Source: Bordetella parapertussis (lineage in GTDB: Bacteria; Pseudomonadota; Gammaproteobacteria; Burkholderiales; Burkholderiaceae_C). Taken from it: a stretch of DNA of 21,295 nt. Position numbers and translations under genes: made by a program. The stretch lies in assembly GCA_945907335.1 (NCBI GenBank), contig CAMDSU010000007.1, positions 1 to 21,295 of the forward strand, in the 5' to 3' direction. Shown one piece after another: positions 8,650-16,598 of the stretch. Positions within the stretch are counted from its first letter, which is position 1. Each line of letters opens with the position of its first letter. The notes below the pieces were generated by a model. That model had not been told where the DNA came from and searched no databases. It saw only the letters and a program-made list of their open reading frames with translations.

Positions 8650-9948
8650 TCAGAGTTTTCGCAAATCCATCACACGCTTGGCCTTGCCCTGGCTGCGCTC
8701 GATGGTGCCTTCGGCGCACAACTCGACCGATAAACTGCTGCCTATATAGGCCTTGGCGTCATGAACCAATGCGTTCGCCGCAGTCAATGCCTGGCTTGAA
8801 TCTACCGCCACACCTGCGCGAGTTTCTACCTTCACGGACAAGTTGTCCAACGGTCCAGACCGGGTCAACACACATTGGTAGTGCGCACTCAATGCGGGCT
8901 GTCGCAAGATCAATTCCTCAATTTGCGAAGGGAACACATTGACACCGCGAACAATCATCATGTCGTCACTGCGGCCCGTGATTTTTTCAATGCGCCGCAT
9001 GGTGCGAGCAGTGCCGGGCAATAAACGGGTGAGGTCCCGCGTTCGGTAACGGATGATGGGCATGGCTTCTTTGGTGAGACTGGTGAACACCAATTCGCCC
9101 CACTCCCCTTCAGCAACAGGTTCACCGGTGTTGGGATCAATGATCTCCGGGTAAAAATGGTCTTCCCATACCGTGGGGCCGTCCTTGGTCTCAATACATT
9201 CGCTGGCAACGCCTGGACCAATCACTTCTGATAAACCATAAATGTCTACCGCGTCTATGCCCATGCGTTTCTCAATATTGATACGCATGTCATTGGTCCA
9301 GGGTTCTGCGCCAAAAATTCCCAATCGCAAACTCACTGCTTGTGCAGGTATGCCTTGTCGCTCGAACTCATCGGCCAAGGCCAGCATATAACTCGGGGTG
9401 ACCATGATGATGTCAGGCTTGAAGTCGTGAATCAATTGCACCTGTCTTTCAGTTTGCCCACCACCGAAAGGCACAACGGTGAGGCCCAATTTTTCTGCGC
9501 CGTAATGTGCACCCAGTCCGCCGGTGAACAAACCATACCCGTAACTGATGTGCACGGTGTCTCCCGGGCGTGCACCAGCAGCACGGATACTGCGGGCCAC
9601 ACACTGCGACCACGTGTCGATGTCGTTCAAGGTGTAGCCGACCACCGTAGGTTTTCCCGTGGTACCGCTTGAAGCATGTATGCGGGCGAGTTGTGCACGG
9701 GGAACCGCAAACATGCCAAAGGGATAACTGTCGCGTAAATCTGCTTTTGTGGTGAAGGGAAACTTAGACAGGTCCGACAAGTGACGGCAATCAGTAGGAT
9801 GCAACCCCGCTGCATCAAACTTCGCCCGATAGACTGGCGAATGCGTATAAGCATGCATCAAACTTGAGCGAAGTCGTTGCAATTGCAGTGCACGCAACTC
9901 ATCAATGCTGGCTTTTTCAATCGGCTCTAAGGGAAAAGCTTTGTTCAT
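8650..9948 (-). CDS. paaK: Phenylacetate-CoA ligase
   Basis: PaaK activates phenylacetate to phenylacetyl-CoA with ATP, the entry step of aerobic phenylacetate catabolism. The 432 residues match the family. The AMP-binding loop is ASSGTTGKP (92-100), and further motifs are YGYGLFTGGLGAHYG, the adenine-site YGLSEVIGPG, and RTRDLTRLLPG with the C-terminal lid region (RSDDMMIVRGVNVFPSQIEE). The last residues AKRVMDLRKL are typical. The N-terminus lacks the extra domain seen in other AMP ligases, as expected for PaaK. It overlaps paaI by four bases and is the last gene of paaG-paaI-paaK. Its 3' end faces the M61 gene with only seven bases between stops, so readthrough antisense transcription is possible. 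Confidence 0.96.
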   Translation of the reverse strand: MNKAFPLEPIEKASIDELRALQLQRLRSSLMHAYTHSPVYRAKFDAAGLHPTDCRHLSDLSKFPFTTKADLRDSYPFGMFAVPRAQLARIHASSGTTGKPTVVGYTLNDIDTWSQCVARSIRAAGARPGDTVHISYGYGLFTGGLGAHYGAEKLGLTVVPFGGGQTERQVQLIHDFKPDIIMVTPSYMLALADEFERQGIPAQAVSLRLGIFGAEPWTNDMRINIEKRMGIDAVDIYGLSEVIGPGVASECIETKDGPTVWEDHFYPEIIDPNTGEPVAEGEWGELVFTSLTKEAMPIIRYRTRDLTRLLPGTARTMRRIEKITGRSDDMMIVRGVNVFPSQIEELILRQPALSAHYQCVLTRSGPLDNLSVKVETRAGVAVDSSQALTAANALVHDAKAYIGSSLSVELCAEGTIERSQGKAKRVMDLRKL

Positions 9949-10385
9949 GGTGTCACCACTTGGCCTGGTATTTGTGCACTTTTCCCTCTGAAAAGCGCAA
10001 TCACTTCATCATGCTGGTTACGCACCGACATGTCATACACCCCATGGCGACCGCTGAGTACCTGCTCTTGGCCAGTGCAGGTCAGCACATCGTCCAATTT
10101 CGCTGGCTTTAAAAATTCGATGCTGGCTGCCGCAGCCACCGCATTGTGGTTATGGCTGTTGCAAGCAAATGCAAATGTGGAATCAGCCAATGTAAAGATG
10201 AAGCCACCGTGGCAAATCCCATGCCCATTCAAATGCAAGGCCCGCACCTGCATGCGCATACGCGCATGACCGGGCGCACATAACAGCAATTCCATGCCCA
10301 TGGTGTCTTTGGAGGCGACATCGGAGGCGAACATGGTGTTGCCAACCATCGTGGCCAGCGCCTCAGCGCTGTTGGGAAAAGACAT
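9945..10385 (-). CDS. paaI: Hydroxyphenylacetyl-CoA thioesterase PaaI
   Basis: PaaI is a hotdog-fold tetrameric thioesterase that hydrolyses ring-hydroxylated phenylacetyl-CoA and so frees CoA from dead-end intermediates. The 146-residue protein carries the diagnostic stretch NGHGICHGGFIFTLADS (53-69), with Asp68 in the position of the catalytic aspartate and the HGG turn at 59-61, followed by FAFACNS. It sits three bases after paaG and overlaps paaK by four bases, which makes coordinated expression very likely. No feature is missing or unusual. Confidence 0.95.
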   Translation of the reverse strand: MSFPNSAEALATMVGNTMFASDVASKDTMGMELLLCAPGHARMRMQVRALHLNGHGICHGGFIFTLADSTFAFACNSHNHNAVAAAASIEFLKPAKLDDVLTCTGQEQVLSGRHGVYDMSVRNQHDEVIALFRGKSAQIPGQVVTP

Positions 10386-10388
10386 GGC

Positions 10389-11183
10389 TTACTGTCCCGT
10401 GAATCGCGCGGGGCGTTTTTGCAGAAATGCACTCACGCCTTCGATGTAATCATGGGTTTTCCCCATGGCAGATTGGGTATCTCTTTCCACATCAAGTTGC
10501 TGGTTCAAGCTGCGCGTTCCCGCTTCACGCAACAGTGAACGAGTGGCCACCAAAGCTTGGGTAGGCATGGCAGCCAAGCGTGTGGCCATTTCCATGGAAG
10601 CCGCCACACAATCGTCTGCGACCTCCCAAATCATTCCCCATTCTTTGGCTTGGGCGGCAGGCAATTTATCGCCAGTCATGGCCAATGCCATGGCACGCGC
10701 CAAACCTAATCGCTCCACCAAAAACCAACTGCTGCCAGCGTCAGGTATCAAACCGATTTTGCTGAATGCTTGAATGAAGCTCGCACCCGGGGCGGCAATT
10801 GCAATATCGCAAGTCATTGCCAAAGAAGCACCGGCACCAGCAGCGACACCATTGACCGCAGCGATCGTTGGCATACGCAACTGTTGCAAGCGACGCGCGG
10901 TCGGATTGAAAGCCTGATCAATCACCGGGCCGGGGTCTGCGCGTTCCACCAAGTCAGGGCCTTCAGCAAAATCGAATTCAGCCAAATCTGCCCCGGCACA
11001 AAAACCACGGCCTGCGCCAGTAATCACCAAGGCGCGAATGGATTTATCAGCCTCAGCTGTATCCAAGGCAGCCCATAAATCATGGTGCATACGTCGGGTA
11101 AAGCTGTTGAGTGCCTGCGGTCGGTTCAAGGTCAGCTTTGCCACGCTTCCTTGGGCTTCATATAAAACAGTGTTTTCGCTCAT
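10389..11183 (-). CDS. paaG: Ring-1,2-epoxyphenylacetyl-CoA isomerase (oxepin-CoA forming)
   Basis: PaaG is a crotonase-family isomerase that converts the 1,2-epoxide of phenylacetyl-CoA to oxepin-CoA and later shifts a double bond. I set the start at 11183 (MSENTVLYEA) because AAAGGAGA (11189-11196) sits ideally upstream; an in-frame ATG at 11252 would add 23 unrelated residues. Over 264 residues it shows the oxyanion-hole motifs FCAGADLAEF (61-70) and GVAAGAGASLAM (112-123). Asp148 in GLIPDAGSS is the position of the catalytic aspartate, while the Glu typical of hydratases is absent, as expected for the isomerase. It is the first gene of paaG-paaI-paaK. The epoxidase genes paaABCDE and paaZ are not in the window. 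Confidence 0.92.
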   Translation of the reverse strand: MSENTVLYEAQGSVAKLTLNRPQALNSFTRRMHHDLWAALDTAEADKSIRALVITGAGRGFCAGADLAEFDFAEGPDLVERADPGPVIDQAFNPTARRLQQLRMPTIAAVNGVAAGAGASLAMTCDIAIAAPGASFIQAFSKIGLIPDAGSSWFLVERLGLARAMALAMTGDKLPAAQAKEWGMIWEVADDCVAASMEMATRLAAMPTQALVATRSLLREAGTRSLNQQLDVERDTQSAMGKTHDYIEGVSAFLQKRPARFTGQ

Positions 11184-11281
11184 TTTTGTCTCCTTTGGGG
11201 ATAATTTAACACCGCACTTTAAAAATCCATCCTTGGTTATAGTTGCCCGCATCTTTAACAGCGTTTGAGCAGGGTTTTTTC
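11184..11281. promoter_or_regulatory. Divergent promoter region paaG / enoyl-CoA hydratase operon
   Basis: This 98-base non-coding gap separates two divergent catabolic operons, so both promoters should lie here. On the plus strand TATAGT (11238-11243) is a good -10 candidate, 38 bases before the hydratase ATG, but the hexamer 17 bases upstream of it is a poor -35. This would suit an activator-dependent promoter. The paaG ribosome-binding site is at 11189-11196. I see no long palindrome of the ACCGN(n)CGGT type that could be assigned to a PaaR-like repressor. Confidence 0.4.
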
Positions 11282-12061
11282 ATGGCATACGAATTCATCA
11301 ACACACATATTGAGGCCGACAAAGTTGGAGTCATCACCCTCAACCGTCCGAAGCAATTGAATGCATTGAGTCCGGATTTGATGGTCGAACTCGGCCACGC
11401 ACTCACTGCATTCGATGCCAATGAAAGCATTGGCTGCATCATCATCACGGGCAGCGAAAAGGCATTTGCCGCGGGCGCAGACATTGGCGCAATGGCCACC
11501 TATTCATTTGCCGATGTGTACAAAAACGACTACATCACCAAGCACTGGGAAACCATACGCAGTATTCGCAAGCCAGTCATCGCTGCTGTCAGTGGGTTTG
11601 CGTTGGGTGGCGGATGCGAACTTGCCATGATGTGCGACTTCATCATTGCCGCTGACAATGCGCGCTTTGGTCAACCAGAAATCAAACTCGGCATCATTCC
11701 GGGTGCCGGTGGCACACAACGCTTGCCACGTGCGGTGGGCAAAGCCAAAGCCATGGATTTGGTGCTGACAGGTCGCATGATGAATGCCGAAGAAGCAGAA
11801 CGCGCTGGACTGGTCAGTCGCATCGTCGCCATAGACAAATTGATGGAAGAAACCCTCGGTGCAGCTTTGGCTATTTGCAGCTATTCACAGATAGCCGTTA
11901 TGGCCGCCAAAGAATCGGTGAACCGCTCATTTGAAAGCGGTCTGAGTGACGGCGTGATGTTCGAGCGTCGTATTTTTCACGCATTGTTTGCCACGCAAGA
12001 CCAAAAAGAAGGCATGGATGCCTTTGTCAACAAGCGCGCCGCAAACTTCAAACACCTGTAA
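11282..12061 (+). CDS. Enoyl-CoA hydratase (crotonase family)
   Basis: This 259-residue crotonase-fold enzyme probably adds water across a 2-enoyl-CoA. Both catalytic glutamates of true hydratases are present: Glu113 in [11 protein letters not shown] and Glu133 in [19 protein letters not shown]. The oxyanion-hole glycines lie in [11 protein letters not shown] (61-71) and ALGGG (107-111). The start ATG at 11282 gives [10 protein letters not shown]; a TTG 39 bases upstream would add an unrelated leader. It could serve as PaaF for the divergent phenylacetate genes, or as the first gene of the plus-strand operon, since the next gene begins 19 bases downstream with its own AGGAG site. The sequence is too general to choose a substrate. 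Confidence 0.92.
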   Translation: MAYEFINTHIEADKVGVITLNRPKQLNALSPDLMVELGHALTAFDANESIGCIIITGSEKAFAAGADIGAMATYSFADVYKNDYITKHWETIRSIRKPVIAAVSGFALGGGCELAMMCDFIIAADNARFGQPEIKLGIIPGAGGTQRLPRAVGKAKAMDLVLTGRMMNAEEAERAGLVSRIVAIDKLMEETLGAALAICSYSQIAVMAAKESVNRSFESGLSDGVMFERRIFHALFATQDQKEGMDAFVNKRAANFKHL

Positions 12062-12080
12062 ACCCAGATAGGAGCAAGCA

Positions 12081-13103
12081 ATGACCGCACATGACAGCCA
12101 GCAAAATGCAGCTCAAAAAAACAGTTACTTGGTCTTGAAGTCATTGGCAGGTTTAGTGCTTGTATTGGCCGGCTTGTTTTTTTTAGGCCCTGTCAATGAA
12201 TTCGGTTCTGACACACCTAGCGCCAGAGAGCCGCTGCCTACCTCTTTGGCTGAGTTAGACAACTGGCTGCAAACCAGCGAATCACGTTTTGAAAATTTAC
12301 GCCCCGGCACTGCAAAAGGTGTGGTGTGGGCGGCACCTGACAAACAAAAAACCCCTTGGTCTGTGGTTTATATCCATGGCTTTTCTGCCTCACGGTTAGA
12401 AACCGCCCCGTTGGCGGATCAAGTTGCCAAAGCATTAGGGGCGAATTTGTTCTATACCCGCCTGAGTGGTCATGGCTTATCAGGCCAAGCCATGGGCGAA
12501 GCGACCGCACAAGATTGGATGGCTGATACGCTTGAGGCGGTTCGCATAGGGGCTACGCTGGGTGACAAAGTCTTGGTCATCAGTTGTTCAACAGGCTCTA
12601 CATTGTCAACTTGGTTAGGCACCACGCCACAAGCCTCTGCAGTGAATGCATTTGTGTTTATCTCACCCAACTACGGTTTGAAAAACAAAATGTCCGAGTT
12701 GATCAACGCTCCCTGGGGCCAACATATTGCGACAGCCGTTTCAGGCGACACCATTCGCTATGAACAAACCGACCCGAGGGAAATCGCGGGTTGGACCGGC
12801 ACATACCCCACCAAAGCCCTCTTCCCCATGATGGCGCTGGTAAAAAAAGTCAGAGACAGCGATTTGTCTGCTTTCCAGACACCGGTGTTTGTGCTTTACA
12901 GCGCAGCCGATCAAACCGTTGACCCTGTACAAATCAAAGCCACATTTGCACGACTGGGCTCAAAGAAAAAATCCATCGATGCCGTGACATACAGCCAAAG
13001 CAAAGGTCAACATGTGCTGGCTGGTGACATACGCGACCCGCAATCGGTAGCACCCATGGCCGAATCCATCATCAAATGGACAGAAACTCTGCACACCCCA
13101 TGA
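12081..13103 (+). CDS. Membrane-anchored alpha/beta hydrolase
   Basis: This 340-residue hydrolase has one N-terminal hydrophobic segment (about 16-36) after a short stretch with lysines, so it is probably anchored with the catalytic domain outside the inner membrane. The fold markers are the oxyanion-hole HGF (99-101), the nucleophile elbow SCSTG with Ser170, an acid at Asp277 in YSAADQTVDP, and His311 in KGQHVLAGD. The elbow has Ser instead of Gly in its first position (SxSxG rather than GxSxG). It may cleave an ester or amide bond. N-formylmaleamate deformylases of nicotinate degradation share the fold, but they are smaller and soluble, so I do not transfer that name. It overlaps the next gene by four bases. 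Confidence 0.85.
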   Translation: MTAHDSQQNAAQKNSYLVLKSLAGLVLVLAGLFFLGPVNEFGSDTPSAREPLPTSLAELDNWLQTSESRFENLRPGTAKGVVWAAPDKQKTPWSVVYIHGFSASRLETAPLADQVAKALGANLFYTRLSGHGLSGQAMGEATAQDWMADTLEAVRIGATLGDKVLVISCSTGSTLSTWLGTTPQASAVNAFVFISPNYGLKNKMSELINAPWGQHIATAVSGDTIRYEQTDPREIAGWTGTYPTKALFPMMALVKKVRDSDLSAFQTPVFVLYSAADQTVDPVQIKATFARLGSKKKSIDAVTYSQSKGQHVLAGDIRDPQSVAPMAESIIKWTETLHTP

Positions 13104-14302
13104 CTGTATCGACGCCCCATGTTTTGATTGCAGGCGCCGGCCCAGTGGGCATGATGAGCGCGCTGGCCTTAGGTCGCGCGGGTATTCGCGTGACCTTGCT
13201 TGAATCTGCTGCTGGCTTGAACCGAGATTTGCGGGCTTCTACTTTTCATCCCCCCACACTTGATATGTTGGCCAAGTATGGGCTGACTTCATCACTGATT
13301 GAACAAGGACTGGTTGCCCGCTTTACGCAGCAACGCGACCGCACACAAGGCGTCATCGCTGAATTTGATTTGTCTCAGCTGACTGGGCTCACCGACCATC
13401 CGTTTCGATTGCAATGCGAACAATGGAAATTGACCGACCTGATCATGGCGCAGTTGACTCAACTACCGCATGTCTCTTTAGCGTTTGACAGCCGTGTAGA
13501 AAGCGTCTCACAAACTGAAAACAGCGTCAGCGTCAACGTAAGACAAGGCGATCAATTACAGACCTTGCACGGCGATTACCTGATTGGTGCTGATGGTGCA
13601 TGGAGTGCGGTTCGTACACAACTGGGAATTGCTTTCGAGGGCTATACCTATCCTGAAAGATTTTTGGTGGTGTCAACCCCATTTGAATATGCAGACCACA
13701 TGCCACAACTGTCTTATGTGAACTATTGCTCTGACCCCTATGAATGGTGTGTGCTGCTGAGGGTGCCTACCTTGTGGCGCGTGTTGTTTCCCACCAAAGA
13801 AGACGAAACAGACGAGCAGGTGTTGACTGACGAGTCCGTACAAACGCGGTTACAGCGTTTGTTGCCTCAATCAGAAGACTACACCGTGGTTCACCGTACG
13901 CTGTACAAAGTCCACCAACGTGTGGCGCAACATTTCCGCCAAGGACGTGTTTTTCTGGCAGGTGACGCTGCTCATATCAACAACCCGTTGGGTGGCATGG
14001 GCATGAACGGCGGTATTCACGATGCCATGAATCTTTGCGAAAAATTGATGGCTGTCCTTTTGCAAGGCGCACACACAGAAGTGCTGGATTTGTACGAAAA
14101 ACAGCGTCGCACCATCGCCATTGAATACATCAATGCCAGCACAGCCCGCAATAAAAAAGAAATTGAAGAACGCGACCCCGTGCTCAGACAAAAAAACCAT
14201 GATGAATTGCGCGCCCTTGCTGCTGATCCTGCGAGCAGCTTGGCCTACTTACGAAAAACTTCCATGATTGATGCGCTAGAACGCGCCAAGGCTTTGACAT
14301 GA
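13100..14302 (+). CDS. Group A FAD-dependent aromatic-ring monooxygenase
   Basis: This 400-residue single-component flavin hydroxylase is of the MhpA/PobA/NicC type; such enzymes use NAD(P)H and O2 to hydroxylate an aromatic or heteroaromatic ring. All three motifs are present: GAGPVG (12-17), the DG motif IGADGAWSAVR (162-172), and the GD motif GDAAHINNPLGGMGMNGG (288-305). The start ATG overlaps the previous stop by four bases; an in-frame ATG at 13076 lies inside the previous gene. It has no C-terminal thioredoxin-like domain, so it is shorter than phenol hydroxylases. In this operon it is the only oxygen-using enzyme and therefore the likely first oxidative step. The substrate is unknown. 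Confidence 0.9.
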   Translation: MTVSTPHVLIAGAGPVGMMSALALGRAGIRVTLLESAAGLNRDLRASTFHPPTLDMLAKYGLTSSLIEQGLVARFTQQRDRTQGVIAEFDLSQLTGLTDHPFRLQCEQWKLTDLIMAQLTQLPHVSLAFDSRVESVSQTENSVSVNVRQGDQLQTLHGDYLIGADGAWSAVRTQLGIAFEGYTYPERFLVVSTPFEYADHMPQLSYVNYCSDPYEWCVLLRVPTLWRVLFPTKEDETDEQVLTDESVQTRLQRLLPQSEDYTVVHRTLYKVHQRVAQHFRQGRVFLAGDAAHINNPLGGMGMNGGIHDAMNLCEKLMAVLLQGAHTEVLDLYEKQRRTIAIEYINASTARNKKEIEERDPVLRQKNHDELRALAADPASSLAYLRKTSMIDALERAKALT

Positions 14303-15204
14303 TCGAAAAAGGTTTAACCAAAATCAGCCATTCACAACGACGTGCATTGCTGCGCGAACGACTCTCAAAAGGTCGATTGGTAGTGGCGCCCGGTGTGTTT
14401 GAAATGGTGTCGGCAAAAATCGCTGACCGCATGGGTTTCGATGCTCTTTATATGACGGGTTATGGCACGGTAGCGTCTTATTTGGGGTTGCCAGACGCTG
14501 GCTTAGCCACCTATACAGACATGGTCAACCGGGTTTCCCAATTCACCAGCATCACAAACACTCCCTTGATTTGCGACGGCGACACAGGATACGGTGGCTT
14601 GTTGAATGTGATGCACACTGTGCGCGGCTATGAGGCTGCTGGTGCTTGTGCTATTCAGTTAGAAGACCAGGAATTCCCCAAAAAGTGCGGGCACATGCTG
14701 GGCAGGCGGGTGATTCCAATGCAAGACATGGTCGAAAAAATTCGCGTTGCAGTCGAAACCAGAGATGACCCCAATTTCCAGATCATCGCGCGAACAGATG
14801 CACGTACCACTTTGGGTTTGGACGAAGCATTGCGTCGTGCCGAAAGTTATGCGCGTGCAGGTGCAGATGTGTTGTTCGTGGAAAGCCCAGAGTCTGTGGA
14901 GGAGATGGAAAAAATCGCAAAAAGTATTGATGTGCCACTGGTCGCTAACATGGTTGAAGGCGGCAGAACACCAGTGCTCACCTATGAACAACTTGAAGCC
15001 ATCGGTTATGGGCTGGCCATCTTTCCTGCAACGGCTTTTCTGGCGGCAGGAGCGGCCATGCAAAGCGTCTACCAAACACTTCTGACCGACAAATCGAGCA
15101 CGAAGGTGACCCAGCCGCTTTATAACTTTCAGGAGTTTTCAAAATTGATGGGTTTTGATTGGGTAAGTCAGTTTGACCAGCAGTTCAAAACATCCGACCA
15201 ATGA
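14299..15204 (+). CDS. Isocitrate lyase/PEP mutase-superfamily C-C lyase
   Basis: This 301-residue TIM-barrel enzyme has the superfamily metal-site motif DGDTGYGG (93-100), Glu122-Asp123 in QLEDQ, and IARTDAR. Crucially it has KKCGH (128-132) with Cys130, the general acid of isocitrate, methylisocitrate and 2,3-dimethylmalate lyases. PEP mutases and carboxyphosphonoenolpyruvate mutases lack this motif. A retro-aldol/Claisen cleavage of a 2-substituted malate-like acid, giving pyruvate or glyoxylate plus a carboxylate, is thus more likely than phosphonate chemistry. The length fits PrpB or dimethylmalate lyase rather than full isocitrate lyase. It overlaps the monooxygenase gene by four bases. 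Oxaloacetate hydrolase or decarboxylase activity is an alternative within this clade. Confidence 0.88.
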   Translation: MIEKGLTKISHSQRRALLRERLSKGRLVVAPGVFEMVSAKIADRMGFDALYMTGYGTVASYLGLPDAGLATYTDMVNRVSQFTSITNTPLICDGDTGYGGLLNVMHTVRGYEAAGACAIQLEDQEFPKKCGHMLGRRVIPMQDMVEKIRVAVETRDDPNFQIIARTDARTTLGLDEALRRAESYARAGADVLFVESPESVEEMEKIAKSIDVPLVANMVEGGRTPVLTYEQLEAIGYGLAIFPATAFLAAGAAMQSVYQTLLTDKSSTKVTQPLYNFQEFSKLMGFDWVSQFDQQFKTSDQ

Positions 15205-15848
15205 ACATGAACCGTGACGATATTTACCGCAGACAAGGGCTGGGCGACACCTCGGGCGTGGGTCAGCGTTGTGGTTTGATTGTGGTGGACTTCGTCAACG
15301 GATTTGTAGATATCAATCAACTGGGTGGGCCGCATATTGAAGCTGCAGCCCATGCTAGCGTCCCGCTGTTGCATGCATTTCGTCACATGCAATTGCCTGT
15401 GGCACACACCCGCGTGGTGTTTGCAGAAGACGGCTCAGACATCAACGTATTTGCCCAACGCATCAAACCATTACAGCGCTTAACTGAGGATGCGCACAGT
15501 TCGAAAATTGTCCCCTTTTTGCAACCCGTTGTAGGCGAATTGGTGGTGCGCAAACAAACTGCCTCGGCATTCTTCAACACACCTTTGGCTGCTTGGTTGC
15601 ATTTGCATGGTGTCGATACTGCTGTGGTCGTCGGTTGCACCACCAGCGGCTGTGTCCGGGCCACCGTGGTGGATGCCATGCAACACAACTTTCGCACGGT
15701 TGTGGTCAGCGACTGTGTAGGGGATAGAGCCACAGAGCCGCACGATGCCAACTTGTTTGACATGCAACAAAAATATGCAGATGTCATGTCGCGCGACTTG
15801 TTGATCGAATCACTTTTTTCTACACGCAAAGGCCAAGCACATGACTGA
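15201..15848 (+). CDS. Isochorismatase-family amidohydrolase (N-carbamoylsarcosine amidase/maleamate amidase-like)
   Basis: This 215-residue cysteine hydrolase probably removes ammonia from an amide or carbamoyl group. The catalytic triad of the family is visible: Asp30 in LIVVDFVNGF, Lys118 in VVRKQTASAF, and nucleophile Cys151 in GCTTSGCVRATVVDA. The GCTTSGCVR phrase is the form shared by N-carbamoylsarcosine amidase and maleamate amidase (NicF) and differs from true isochorismatases, which lack the cysteine. The start overlaps the lyase gene by four bases, with a second ATG six bases later. Its presence implies that the pathway substrate or an intermediate contains an amide or a ring nitrogen, unless the enzyme acts on another bond. 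Confidence 0.9.
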   Translation: MNMNRDDIYRRQGLGDTSGVGQRCGLIVVDFVNGFVDINQLGGPHIEAAAHASVPLLHAFRHMQLPVAHTRVVFAEDGSDINVFAQRIKPLQRLTEDAHSSKIVPFLQPVVGELVVRKQTASAFFNTPLAAWLHLHGVDTAVVVGCTTSGCVRATVVDAMQHNFRTVVVSDCVGDRATEPHDANLFDMQQKYADVMSRDLLIESLFSTRKGQAHD

Positions 15849-16584
15849 TCATCTTGCGTATCGAAAAAAGTTTGGCACGCTGGGGCCATCGACCAACACA
15901 GTGGTGCAACCCGACTTCGACGATTTGCGCCCCGCTGGCGTGACCAACCACTACAGCCGAATTGCCATTCCGAACGACCCGGTCAACGATGACGCCAGTT
16001 TTTTGCGCTTGGTCGACAACATCAACCTTGCCACATTGGATGCGGTGGATATTTTGCGCTCATGCGAGATGGATTATTTGGTGATGGGCATGTCTGCCGC
16101 CACCTTTTGGAATGGCAGAAGTGGCGCCGAAAAATATTTACAGAACATGACCGAGCGCGCAGGTGTGGGCGTCTCTTGCGGTTCATTTGCCACAGAAACT
16201 GCACTCAACACGCTCGGGGTCAAACGCATTGCTTTCATGTCTCCCTATTTTGAAGTCGCCAATGCACAAGTCAAAAGGTTTTACCAAGATTGTGGCTTTA
16301 CGGTAGTACGTGATGTGTGTTTGAAAAGACCCAGTCCGGTTCAAATCGCTCACACCACAGATGCAATCTGCCGACAAGCCATCAAAGAAATTGATGGAGA
16401 TGATGTGGACGCTATTGTTCAAGTCGGTACCAACTTATCGATGATTCGATTGGCTGCTGCGGCAGAACTCTTTTTGGGTAAACCGGTCATTGCCATCAAT
16501 ACGGCCACCTATTGGCATGCGCTGCGTGCCTGCGGGATCCCAGATAAACGCAGTGGCTTTGGCAGTTTGCTGGAACACCATTGA
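15841..16584 (+). CDS. Asp/Glu racemase-superfamily protein (maleate isomerase/arylmalonate decarboxylase-like), cysteine-less at both usual sites
   Basis: This 247-residue two-domain protein resembles maleate cis-trans isomerases and arylmalonate decarboxylases. It has the GTLGPSTNTVVQPDFDDL start (12-29), LGVKRIAFMSPYF (125-137) and PVIAINTATYWHAL (215-228). Members normally use a cysteine near the end of each of two strands; maleate isomerase has both and arylmalonate decarboxylase only the second. Here the first site reads VMGMSAATFW (81-90) and the second AIVQVGTNLSM (191-201), so neither has Cys. The nearest cysteines are Cys75 and Cys113 (VSCGS). Racemase or isomerase chemistry by the usual two-thiol mechanism is therefore doubtful. 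The gene overlaps the amidase gene by eight bases. Confidence 0.82.
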   Translation: MTDHLAYRKKFGTLGPSTNTVVQPDFDDLRPAGVTNHYSRIAIPNDPVNDDASFLRLVDNINLATLDAVDILRSCEMDYLVMGMSAATFWNGRSGAEKYLQNMTERAGVGVSCGSFATETALNTLGVKRIAFMSPYFEVANAQVKRFYQDCGFTVVRDVCLKRPSPVQIAHTTDAICRQAIKEIDGDDVDAIVQVGTNLSMIRLAAAAELFLGKPVIAINTATYWHALRACGIPDKRSGFGSLLEHH

Positions 16585-16587
16585 AAC

Positions 16588-16592
16588 AAGGA
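16588..16592 (+). promoter_or_regulatory. Ribosome-binding site deciding the Bug receptor start
   Basis: AAGGA lies six bases before the ATG at 16599. This supports 16599 over the in-frame TTG at 16581, which would overlap the previous stop but has no Shine-Dalgarno sequence and would place six extra residues before the signal peptide. Confidence 0.7.
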
Positions 16593-16598
16593 CTCTAC

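Noticed and set aside
11184..11252. Longer paaG start at 11252
   Set aside because: The added 23 residues resemble no crotonase N-terminus, and a strong Shine-Dalgarno sequence sits inside that stretch for the start at 11183.
14299..15204. Phosphonate metabolism (PEP mutase or carboxyphosphonoenolpyruvate mutase)
   Set aside because: The KKCGH motif with Cys130 indicates a C-C lyase, and no phosphonate genes are nearby.
15201..15848. Isochorismatase in siderophore synthesis
   Set aside because: It has the nucleophile Cys151 and the GCTTSGC signature of amidohydrolases, and there are no siderophore genes nearby.
12081..16584. Naming the cluster nicD-nicC-nicF-nicE for nicotinate degradation
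   Set aside because: The folds match in part, but the dioxygenase NicX is absent, the hydrolase is membrane-anchored, the racemase-like protein lacks the maleate isomerase cysteines, and a malate-type lyase and CoA ligase are added.
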